In this document: positions 11,901 to 20,867 of the stretch, piece by piece
Numbering within the stretch: the first letter of the stretch is position 1
How the letters are laid out: each line of letters begins with the position of its first letter
Assembly (NCBI GenBank): GCA_030789695.1
Contig: CM061141.1
Coordinates: 321,100,452 to 321,164,451, forward strand
DNA from: Scilla litardierei
Taxonomy: Eukaryota > Streptophyta > Magnoliopsida > Asparagales > Asparagaceae
DNA length: 64,000 bases
Direction: 5' to 3'
Notes under the pieces: model-generated
What the model was told of the DNA's origin: nothing
Database searches by the model: none
What the model saw: the letters and a program-made list of their open reading frames with translations, nothing else
Made by a program: the position numbers and the translations under genes

Positions 11901-12773
11901 AAGATGAATCATATACACACATTTACTTTTCAGAGACATAATCAAATTTTATTCAAACTATTTCAGAAATTCAAACAGTTCTCATAAAATTTATTATTCT
12001 AAACAAAGATGAATAAAACAGCTAATCAAGCAGGTCATCTCTTTCGAAGTTGTCAGCTGTGAACTTGATTGGAGCATTTGTGGTCACCAGGTTTGTTTTA
12101 GCTTTCTTTTTCATGTTTTCTTTATATAATTCCTAGAGATGCCGCGGAGTTCTGCACACTCTAGACCAGTGTCCTTTCATACCACAGCTATTGTACTGGT
12201 CTTCACATTCCCTTTTAGGTGGGGGTGCATCAGTTCTGTTGTTGTCGTTTCTGCACCAGGGGAACTTCCGTCTCCCTTCATTTCTTTGCTGTTGGACCTA
12301 CCCGCTGGCCTTTTGTTCGGCCCCCATTCTGTGGTTTTCCTTTCCTTTTATTATCTTTCTTCTTTTTAGAAGAAGATGCATTGTGAGCTTCAGGTAGGGG
12401 GCAGTGCCAGGGAGGCGCATATTATGAGTGGCGAGGAGAAGCTCTCTGTTTTTTTCAACCATGAGTAAACATGATAGCAGCTTGGAATACTTGGTGAACT
12501 TTCTACATCAGTATCACATCCTTTTCGTGGAAAGACGTGTACGTCTTTTCCAGCATGCGATCTTATGAGACTTTTTCACCGCACAACTTTAGGTGTGAGG
12601 TGATGCTTAAAAGAGCTGAGTTGTACTCAGATATGGACTTAAAGTCCTGTAATCTCATGTTCTCTCACTCATATCGTACCCTTGGAAGCATAACATCTTT
12701 CTGATGCTTATATCTTTCCTCAAGGGCAGTCCACAGCTCAAGTGGATCTTCGACCGTAAGGTATTCAGCCTTT
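11901..12773 (-). pseudogene. Copia-2 gag fragment with zinc knuckle
   Basis: Read on minus, 12773-12420 matches the UBN2-type gag (KAEYLTVEDPLELWTALEERY, MLPRVRYE, LQDFKSISEYNSALLSITS, LKLCGEKVS, MLEKTYTSFHEKDV) with several stops. Then 12230-12130 carries a nucleocapsid-like knuckle, CEDQYNSCGMKGHWSRVCR, in which the second position of the usual C-x2-C-x4-H-x4-C appears altered. The 5' end of gag is cut at 12773 by LTR D1. Gag would build the virus-like particle; this copy cannot. Confidence 0.8.
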
Positions 12774-13277
12774 TGATATGTATGTATTTTACACATTTAT
12801 TCTCATACATTCATATCATGTTTCACCCTTCAAATCTCAATTTTATACGTTTTTCGATGACTATTTGGAACTATTTCACTTTCGGAGCGTTTATGTTGAT
12901 TTTAGGGAATTTGGAGCGAATTGGAGCGATATGGTGCAATCTGGAGATGAAGTCATGATTTATGATGCAAGACAAACAAGAATACCCTTGGATATAAGTT
13001 GGTAGCCAAAATACAAGGAAGAAAGATCTATGAAAGTTGGAGCAAAGAAGAAGAACAGACAAAGCCAAAACACATGAAACGCCAAAGATTTACGCACTAC
13101 ATCCATATTGTTTTGATTTCTGCTATAATTACAGAGGTCATCTCAACCTGATGATATTTTTCAGTCTTAGTAGACTTCATCACGGTTCCAACGCCGCCAA
13201 GAACACGCCAAACAGAGGTCGGATGAATTTTCTAGAATTTCTACAAGATTGGGTAGCAGTGCTTGAATTTGCGTATC

Positions 13278-13402
13278 AGTGTCACTCGACCGAGTGAGAT
13301 CCCACTCGACCGAGTGACCAGAAAAAAACAGAGTGCTGATTTTTGCAGTTTCTGCAGGACATCCCACTCGACCGAGTGACATTTTCACTCAGCCGAGTGC
13401 GC
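13278..13402. repeat. U3 palindrome array of LTR D (CACTCGACCGAGTG)
   Basis: Four copies of ACTCGACCGAGTGA or a one-base variant occur within 125 bp: 13283, 13302, 13365 and the variant at 13386 (CACTCAGCCGAGTG). All lie about 80 bp upstream of the LTR TATA. The 3' LTR has the same array at 31490-31612. Confidence 0.85.
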
Positions 13403-13483
13403 TGGCGGCCAGAAATCTGAAAATCTGTTACAACTAGGGTTTTGGATATTTTGATCCACTTTTTCTTAGGGATTTGGGGCACA

Positions 13484-13491
13484 TATAAATA
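13484..13491 (+). promoter_or_regulatory. LTR D TATA box
   Basis: ACATATAAATAGAACT is conserved in the 3' LTR copy (31691-31698) and followed by the leader GGAGGGGGAGTTCC. It is the likely transcription start region of element D. Confidence 0.7.
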
Positions 13492-14151
13492 GAACTGTGT
13501 AGTCTTCATGGAGGGGGAGTTCCTATTATTATTATTGGAGACTTTTTAGAGGTTGGGCCATGCCCTAGACCCCCTCTTGGATCTAAAATATTGTTTCAGA
13601 TTGGATTTCTTCACGTTGTTATTGTTATTTGAATCATTGATTTGATATCTTTTTACATGCAAGCAATGTTTCCTATTGATTTCTATATCATTATTGCTAT
13701 GCTTGGTCGATCTGTGTTCTAGGGAAAGGGATGAACCCTATGGATCTAGGGGTTGATATGTGAAATCTATTGAAAACTCATGTTACTAAACTTGTTAAAG
13801 GGTTAGATTGCGATTAATTTACTACGGATAGATATGGATTTATATTCGATTTTGAGAGCTCGACGGATGATCTTGATCCAAGGAAAGCCCTAGATATTTG
13901 ATTTAGGATTACAATCGAAATTCCCTAGACTTGGTATGCGGCAGCGACCAAAGCTAGCATTTTTATTGCTGTCCTATACTCATATTCATTGCACGATGGT
14001 GAACGAGTACGCACTATTACGATCTAGATCCAAACTCAAGGTGCGTGACAGCGAGCTTGAGTTGGGATTGGACATAATTTCCGATCTTAATGCTAGTTGT
14101 TTAGATTAGGCTTTTGCGACCGCGAGGCTCTAGTTTAGATTGCTATAAACT

Positions 14152-16150
14152 TGCATAGCGCGATGACTCGTCTCGAAATGTGTGAGCACTACTCCCAAGT
14201 GTAGGAGATCGATCAAGTAGTAAACCTGGAGAGTCAGATGTCGAATCCACGGGACAGTCGACCTGTAAATCAAAAGAATCAGTTTCTTAAAATTAATAAA
14301 TCGATGAAAATCTACCACCTTTCGAAGGTGAGATAATCGTGATAGTGGGTTTTAAGTAAACGAAAAAGTAATACTAAAACGTGTACGGAGAGTCGATATA
14401 AGAAACCAATAAGAGGAGCATGTGCCGGTTGTTATTTTGTTAGGGTATGTGTAATCAATGGCTATCAACGTCTTTTCTATAACTCAACGTTTCATCCCGC
14501 AAGGGTATGAGAAAGTCGGAAGATATAATGATACAAGAACATTCAAAATGCCTTAAATAATCACGTAAATTACTATCTTCTTAAAGAATTTAAATTCATG
14601 TGCCCGCAAGGGTCACGACTATGTCTGCAAGGGTCATGCCACGAATAAGTCTGCAAGGATCAGATTCGATCCAAGTACACCAACAAAGAAAATACTTGAA
14701 TAATACGTGAAGAATCTAGCAAAATACGTGATATAACATGTGAAATAGGGCGAAAAGAAGTGAAAACAATAGATTACAACACCCTAACTACATCACAACC
14801 AACACACGAGGGTATTAGCCACGCTTGGAGAGAAGAAAACTCAATTTCATTAGCAAATACATGATCAAAAGGTCAAAATACATGCTAAAAACGTGAAATA
14901 CAAGAGTAAAGTTGAGATTTCTATCACCAAAACTCCTCAAAAAGCCTCTGAATTTCTTCTGCAAGACACTCTCTTCTCTATTTCCAAAGGCCGAGAAAAT
15001 CTCACGAAAATACGCTCTGTAGCCCCTCCAATACGCTCAAAATACGCTAAAAACTGATGATGTATACCCTCGAAATACTAGGGTATTTATAGGAATATAA
15101 TGTCGGTTGTGGATGCTAAAAATTCGCTCAAATCTGCTTAAGAACCCACAACCCTAGCCGGCGCAAATCTTAACCGTTGGATTGAAGTGGGATCTGCTGA
15201 GGAGTTGCCGCATGTCCAAGCGGGTTCGGATCTACGCCCACTCCGTCCGCATCCGCTTCGTCAATACGAGAGGTCTTCAGATTAAATTGCAGCTGTTGTA
15301 TCTTAAATCGGATAGCTTCCAGCACTCCATGTCGCCGCTTCTGTTTGATGAGTTTGATTCGAATGCGGGATGCGTCAAGGCCGTTGGATAAGAAATCGGA
15401 CGCCTTGGATCTCGCCACGTCACCCTGAGGATTATGCATTTCGGGCGGCTTCATTTCTCGTCTGTTGGATCCTCGATCATGTGAATTAGAGCCAGCCATG
15501 TCGATCTGCAGCGTATGTAAATCGCTCTTCATTTACGAAATCGAGCGCCTTCGATCCAGATCGTTGGATTAGAATCTGATGGCACACAGGAGGCCGCGTC
15601 GCCCCTACGCTGGAGCTTTAGATAAGGCGGGCAAGTATTGGATGAATGCCACGTATCCCCTGGGAGCGGGCCTTCATATTCGAATCATCTCGTTTCGTGG
15701 TCGTTGGATCGAGCTTCTGCGGCTGCGATTCGACCACGTTTCACATTCATCTTGTGCGTCGGATGAAGAATGTACGACTCCAATTGCGCCACGTGGTGGT
15801 GATGGATCAGCGCGCGTACGGTGCGACTGTATATCCGTATTTTAGGCGTATTTCAGCCGTATTTCCTCAATTAATTGGTATTCTGCATTCAAAAATTCAT
15901 AGAAATTAGCACTGATCTCAGAAAAATACAAATAAATATTCGTTGGAATAGTGAGATCGAGATCTTCATATGAAAAATAAAAAAGGACAGAAATACTTCA
16001 ATATATTGACGGTTTGTGCTTAAAATGAGAATTTGCTCTAATAATAAAGGATATTCAAAATACGATAACATTAGAGACCAAATAAGTGACATGTATGCAC
16101 AAAATGGGGCTAAATGAGGGGGTTTAATATGTAATATTTACCATGAATCA
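14152..16150 (-). repeat. E-family LTR, probably solo, minus orientation
   Basis: It is the diverged reverse complement of the LTRs at 47556 and 51341. The right end, ACCATGAATCA (16140-16150), equals the LTR start TGATTC. Shared blocks include CGTTGGAAT...GAGATCGAGA, CTGAGATCAGTGCTAA (minus) and ATGTCGAATCC(A)CGGGA near the LTR end (14230). TATA on minus is at 15083-15092 (CCTATAAATACCC). It repeats the motif CGTTGGAT at 15174, 15380, 15461, 15563 and 15701. No clear 5-bp TSD was found. Confidence 0.65.
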
Positions 16151-16321
16151 TGCAACAGCGTGTGCCTGTTCTCCAATTAGTTGCGGCAAGTTCAACTTAA
16201 ACCAAGTTTAATTGCATGGTAATTCATAGCTCACATTAATGACTTGAAAATCTGTTGTGGGGTTTCCCTAGCCCTGGTCTCTAGACATTCTTACTAATTG
16301 AATTTACAACCAACATCTTTA
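16151..16321 (+). repeat. Element D 5' LTR, middle part
   Basis: This is the short stretch between the E-family LTR and element A. With 25404 onward it forms one continuous sequence once A and one copy of its TSD (CTTTA, 16317-16321) are removed. Confidence 0.6.
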
Positions 16322-17880
16322 TGACCGGCGCCCCGCTCGAGTCGCGGTGGCGCGGTGTCGTTTACCGCAAGTTTCACGGTTAGTGTAGGGTGCGGGAATA
16401 TCGAACTCAGGGAGGCGAGGTTGTGCTTGGGTCAGGTAGGACCTAAATCACCCCGAGGGGCGAGCTAGACCGAATCGGTGAATGGTTGTCACGAAAGGAA
16501 ATAAATGGGTATGAACAATTAGAAAGAAAACCCGGGACTTTGGTTTCCTACCCGACGAGAGACTCTCGCCGATGCGGCCTACGGGTATGGATAGCGATCG
16601 GGATTAGGGTCTAATGGTGAGACGTTGCCTCTGAAAGTGGTACCGGCGTCCCATGGGCCCGATATTCCGGTCGGTGCCCAGGATGATACACCGGACTTCC
16701 CGGATTCGATCAGTGGGCACTCCCATATCCATTAACACTGATCGATCCCGGGAGCACTAAGCCCGCAACGATATCTCCCAACGTCTCATCCTGCCGCTCC
16801 CGCGTGCAAGGATTCGGCGTCTATGCTAAGGGTGTGAGCTATGGCTAGGGAGTCAACCGCCAAGTTTATTCCCCCTTGGCCCAACGGTCAAAGGCGGTCT
16901 TTTTCCCGCCGATGACAATGAAACACCCCGCGTAACCGTTAGATTCCTACTCCCTATCGATTTCCTAACCCTATGGACACATCGGGAAGAGCCCCCGAAG
17001 GGGTTTCCACCAAAATCCCAGATTTGGGAACTACTCACAAAAATTCATGAAAAAGCGATCTAAATGAAATTTAACCGTTGGAATCATAATCGGACAATTA
17101 CAATGCGGAAGTAATAGAGTAGTAAAGACAATACTAAAATTTTAGAAAGATCTGAAAACTTACAAAAGAGTAACAATTACAGCCGTCACAAGGAAATAAA
17201 ACAGTAGAAAAAATAACAGCTCTCGTTTCTGGAACCCTAGGGGTTCTATTTATAGACCGCCGCATCAACCGATCGGTTGACAAGTCAACCGATCGGTTGA
17301 ACCGTTACAAAATAATAACAGAAAACGGCGAGCTTTCACCCGATCACATGAACCGGTCGGGTGAGTTCTTGAGTGACCGGTTGGATCTTGGAGCAGTCGG
17401 GTGAATCGATCGGGTCGACGTCCGTGTCTTCAGCTCTTCTTCTTCAGCTACAGATGAACCGATCGGGTGAGAGTCACCCGATCGGTTGGCGTTTTGCTTC
17501 GAGAAAACAGAGAACAACCCCCGCTGAACCGGTCTGCGAACCGGTCGGGTGGCTTCTTTGTGAGCTGCGGCAGAGACCGGGTGGTGCACGCGTGCATCAC
17601 CCGATCGGTTGGAGATGCCCAACCGACCGGGTGAGGGGCTGAAAGATGAATTCTTTGGCGGTTGACCCCCTGGATCACGCGTGACTTCTCCCGTTGCTCC
17701 GGGGACTTGGGATATCATCGTTAAACGTCCCCTACGTGGTCAATCCCCTGCAATCATGGAAAAACAAATAAAAGTGAAAGAAAACGGGAAAATACACAAA
17801 AACAAATAAGAGACGGCGGAAAAACACGGAGAAACACAAAAGAAAACGTGCGTGAATATATGAAATATAAACGCACGTCA
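16322..17880 (-). repeat. Element A 3' LTR
   Basis: On minus it runs from TGACGTGCG (17880) to CGGTCA (16322), giving TG...CA ends. It holds the A palindrome array (17265-17640, core TCAACCGATCGGTTGA) and the TATA TATAAATAG (minus, 17247-17255). The U5 end (16330-16420) has CCGTGAAACTTGCGGTAAAC and a TATTCGA block also seen in LTR G. Confidence 0.95.
17247..17255 (-). promoter_or_regulatory. Element A LTR TATA box
   Basis: On minus it reads GTCTATAAATAGAACCCC, with the first CCGATCGG palindrome of the U3 array only 10 bp upstream. The same box lies in the 5' LTR at 24770-24778. Confidence 0.75.
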
Positions 17881-17895
17881 AAATCCCCCAAGCTG
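17881..17895 (-). other. Element A polypurine tract
   Basis: AGCTTGGGGGATTTT on minus directly precedes the 3' LTR start TGACGTG. A CTCGTC and TCCTCGAGGA block (17903-17921) sits just beyond it, as at the PPTs of elements D and F. Confidence 0.85.
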
Positions 17896-19640
17896 AACTC
17901 TTCCTCGTCCTCGAGGAAGACGAGTGAGAGTAGGAGCTCGGAAGGGAAAAATAGAGAGGAAGAAAGAAAAATAAAGCTCTAAGCCCTAGATCGTCCATCA
18001 GAGCCATCAAAATCGAAAACGACACACCAAGCAAGCAAACGTCAAATCACACCACTAAACCTAGGAAAGCGAGTCCAATTAAGTGTCGTGGGTCCACGCA
18101 GTGAAGCGCGAGTGAGCGTGGTCGTGTGCTAGCAAATGGTGATGCTTTCTACGATGTGCTATGAGGCTCGATATACACAAATCCAAGATATGACCCAAAA
18201 TATCGATCCGAATTGAATTAAGCGGCGAATATAAGCTCAAGCATGCATGAGAAGAGAGAGAATAGAAGCGTATCATGCATCGGGGACTCCACAACTAGGG
18301 TTAAGGAAATCACGCCACTATAGCTTAGATACTAGCTAAAAAGTCCCTAAGCCAAGTGTTTTCGATAACGACGGGGGTTGAGATGATGTGGAGAAGAACA
18401 CTCGGTGCAAATTCTCGCCTTCCCTTTATTCTTGGCAAGTATGAAAAAATATTCACACTGGAATTTTTTTGGGTTTTGGGCATTTGTATTTTTTTTTTGG
18501 ATTTTCGGCTATACACAATTTTTCTTTTCTTTTCTTTTCTGGGTTTTTCTTTTCTTTTCTCCATTTTTTTTATTTTTGGGGGTTTTGGCTATACACATTT
18601 GTACTCTCCCAAGTGGGAGAACGGTACACGACGAGGGGATTTGCACCAAGTAAAACAAAAAAGAAGTCGAAATCTAAACACTCGGGCAAATGGAACTACT
18701 CTTGCTGAATAGAGCATAGGCTAAATGGGTTATCCTAGTCCTTAGTTGTGGAATCCCGACGCATGCGAATTGAAGTATACGATATAAATATAGCATGCAT
18801 ATAGTGGGAACAAATACCGCATATTCAAATCGGAGCATGATAATCTAGGGGTCATTCCTGGACAGGTATATAAAGTAAAATCACAAAGCAGAAGCACACC
18901 AAATGCTAGTCACGACACACGACTCACAAAAAGCTAAGTGGACCCACGATGCGTGAAATGCAAGAGGACTCGAAATCCTAGGGTTAGTGAGTGTGATTAT
19001 CGATGCAATTCTAGGTGTGTGTGACTTTGTGGCGATTCATCATAGGATTCATTTCTAGGAGAAAGAGTAAAAGAAGAAGAAAAGAAGAAAAAAAATAAAA
19101 AAACGATGAAAACGACACAAAAAACGAAAAAGATGGACACAAACGACGCACACAGTGTGACTCCCCCAAGCTGAAGTTTGCATTGCCCTCAATGCAATAT
19201 GAGTGAGTACGGGAGGGCAATGAAAATGGGGGGGAATACGCACCGACATAAAAAGAAATGAAAACGAGGAAAACACATAGATGAAACTGAAAAAAAAGAA
19301 AGAAAGATCAAAATCAAAATCAAACAACACGAAAATAAAAATAAAAATAAAACCACACGACACGACACTCAAAAACGAAAAAGAAACACACACACAAAAA
19401 TGAGAAAAACAAACAAAACACGACAGCACACCAAAATAGACGTCCCCCAAGATAGACCAGAAAGTGCTAGCGAAATGATGTGATCGATGAAATGCAGAGA
19501 TGTGCAAGGGGGAGTCAAAAACAAAAGAGGTGAAATCAGAAAACGACACGCGAATTGTCCCCCCCTCCGACAGAGACAAAGCAGGGCCCCCAAAAGACAG
19601 ATAAGCACAAATATGGGGGGCAGAAAGGGGGAAAGAAAGA
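17896..19640 (-). other. Element A 3' untranslated region
   Basis: It is non-coding, with a TTTTC-rich tract (18522-18562 on +), an A-rich block (19060-19130) and two more PPT-like AGCTTGGGGG or TCTTGGGGG tracts on minus (19163-19172, 19441-19450). Open frames here are low-complexity shadows. Confidence 0.7.
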
Positions 19641-19919
19641 TCAAGCAGGGGCACCACCCTCCGGAGGTGGTGACGGGGGCCTGCGCTGAGGACCAGGGGT
19701 CGTGGGGGGTGGAATGTGGAGCTCGGAGACGTCGGGTGGGTCTTCGCGGATGTGGCGAATGAAGCCCTGAAGAAAGGGGAGGTCTTGGTTGACGGACTCC
19801 TCGGTTATCCGACCACCCTGCCCAGCTAGGAGGATCATAGCCATGAATCGATCGGCTTGGTCTTGATGAGCGGGGGGCTGTGGTCTTGTGTGTGTGCGAG
19901 TATGTAAAAGTACAATGAA
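19641..19919 (-). CDS. Element A accessory ORF, C-terminal exon (unknown function)
   Basis: The minus frame is open from 19919 to the stop at 19641. It encodes QADRFMAMILLAGQGG, then FLQGFIRHIRED, and a proline-rich tail ending PPSPPPEGGAPA. An acceptor-like CACAG at about 19878-19882 suggests that only 19641-19877 may be exon. The tail resembles the end of the accessory ORF of element F (44622-44934 and 47244-47555, ending IPPPEGDASA), which upstream is Athila ORF1-like. It follows an internal palindrome array and TATA at 20308. I cannot find the N-terminal exon, so this is either spliced or a relic. Confidence 0.45.
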   Translation of the reverse strand, partial: FIVLLHTRTHTRPQPPAHQDQADRFMAMILLAGQGGRITEESVNQDLPFLQGFIRHIREDPPDVSELHIPPPTTPGPQRRPPSPPPEGGAPA

Positions 19920-20307
19920 TCAACACAAACACGAAATACGGCCAACGAGCAAATGGAATATCTGGGGTAAAAATAAAATTAAGGAAAGGAGCGAGTTTAC
20001 CCAAATGAGATGAAGATAGTTGCTCGTAGACGTCCCGATGCTACTCGATTGGAGCACGCTGTGAAGCCGCAACGATCTCTTCAACAAGTTTCGATGTTTG
20101 GGAAGGATGGGTGAAATTTATGGTTTTGTGTGCAGGGAGATGGCGGGGGAATGGAGGGAAATCGATGGTTGACAGGTAGGGAGATGGCGGGGGAAGACGA
20201 TCGAGGTTGATCTTGGGGAAGAAAGAAGGCAGGCGCACGAGAGGAGTCAAAACGACGGCGATTTGGGCGATCGGGCGAGGGTGGAAATGAACGGGTGTCG
20301 GGGGGGT

Positions 20308-20317
20308 TTATATAGAG
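20308..20317 (-). promoter_or_regulatory. Internal promoter-like TATA of element A
   Basis: CTCTATATAAACCCCCC on minus lies 10-20 bp downstream of CCGATCGG palindromes (20328-20685) identical in core to the LTR array. It sits upstream of the accessory ORF. The arrangement copies the LTR promoter. Confidence 0.5.
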
Positions 20318-20327
20318 TTTTAAGTCG

Positions 20328-20685
20328 AACCGATCGGGTGACTTGTTACCCGATCGGTTGACGGTTAGGTCGAAAATTTTGCCGAAGAAATGCTACAGGC
20401 AACCCGGTCGGTTGACTTATCAACCGATCGGTTGGCCGCTCCACTCATTTTCCCGAGAACTTAGGGCTGCTCACCCGGTCACGTCAACCGATCGCGCTCG
20501 AACTCAACCGATCGGTTGATATTCCACAAAAATTTCCGAGAGTTCTCCCCAGCTCACCCGGTCTGCCACCCGGTCTCTTCATTACTCAACCGATCGGGTC
20601 ATATGGGGACAGAGCTCGGCATGTATCTGATACATCCCAACCGATCGGGTGAGTTGTCACCCGATCGGTTGGGGCCTTTTTCCTG
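20328..20685. repeat. Internal palindrome array of element A
   Basis: About ten copies of CCGATCGG(T/G)TGA, CACCCGATCGG and CACCCGGTC variants occur, with the palindromes spaced in pairs such as ACCGATCGGGTGA followed by TCACCCGATCGGTTG (20640-20675). The core is the same as in this element's LTR U3. Confidence 0.85.
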
Positions 20686-20807
20686 CAAAAACCAATAGAT
20701 TTGTTTAAGTCCCCGAACGGATGTTCTCGCGGCTGATTTTATTTATAAAAATAGATAAAATAAAGTAAAAAAATAACGCTAAAAAGTGAAAAAAAGTTTA
20801 GAACATG

Positions 20808-20828
20808 GGTTGCCTCCCATGAAGCGCA
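20808..20828 (-). other. Conserved block after gag-protease
   Basis: GTGCGCTTCATGGGAGGCAA on minus corresponds to GCGCTTATTGGGAGGCAACCC in element F (56475-56495). Both follow the gag-protease stop at short distance, so the block is a shared cis element. Confidence 0.65.
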
Positions 20829-20867
20829 CTTGTTTAACGTCATTGGCTCGACGCCCGCAAGAGATGC

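Larger units (their letters stand above)
12774..14151 (+). repeat. Element D (Tat/Athila-like gypsy) 5' LTR, first part
   Basis: It starts TGATATGTATG, equivalent to the 3' LTR start at 30978, and is collinear with 30978-32046 through AAAGGGTTAGATTGCG at about 13800. It carries the D palindrome array (13278-13402) and TATA (13484-13491). The LTR is interrupted at about 14151 by an E-family LTR. It resumes at 16151-16321 and 25404-25608, giving about 1.75 kb in all. Confidence 0.75.

Noticed and set aside
13278..13402. CRISPR-like spaced short repeats
   Set aside because: Repeats are short palindromes with irregular spacing inside an LTR U3 of a plant element; no cas-type genes and no regular spacers.
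14147..16155. TSD for the E-family LTR within LTR D
   Set aside because: The 5-mers next to the best TG and CA ends (AAACT, TGCAA) differ.
18356..18712. Hydrophobic ORFs rich in Phe and Leu (also 19055-19657, 44087-44603, 46761-47037)
   Set aside because: They are translations of T/C-rich untranslated tracts; no conserved frame between copies.
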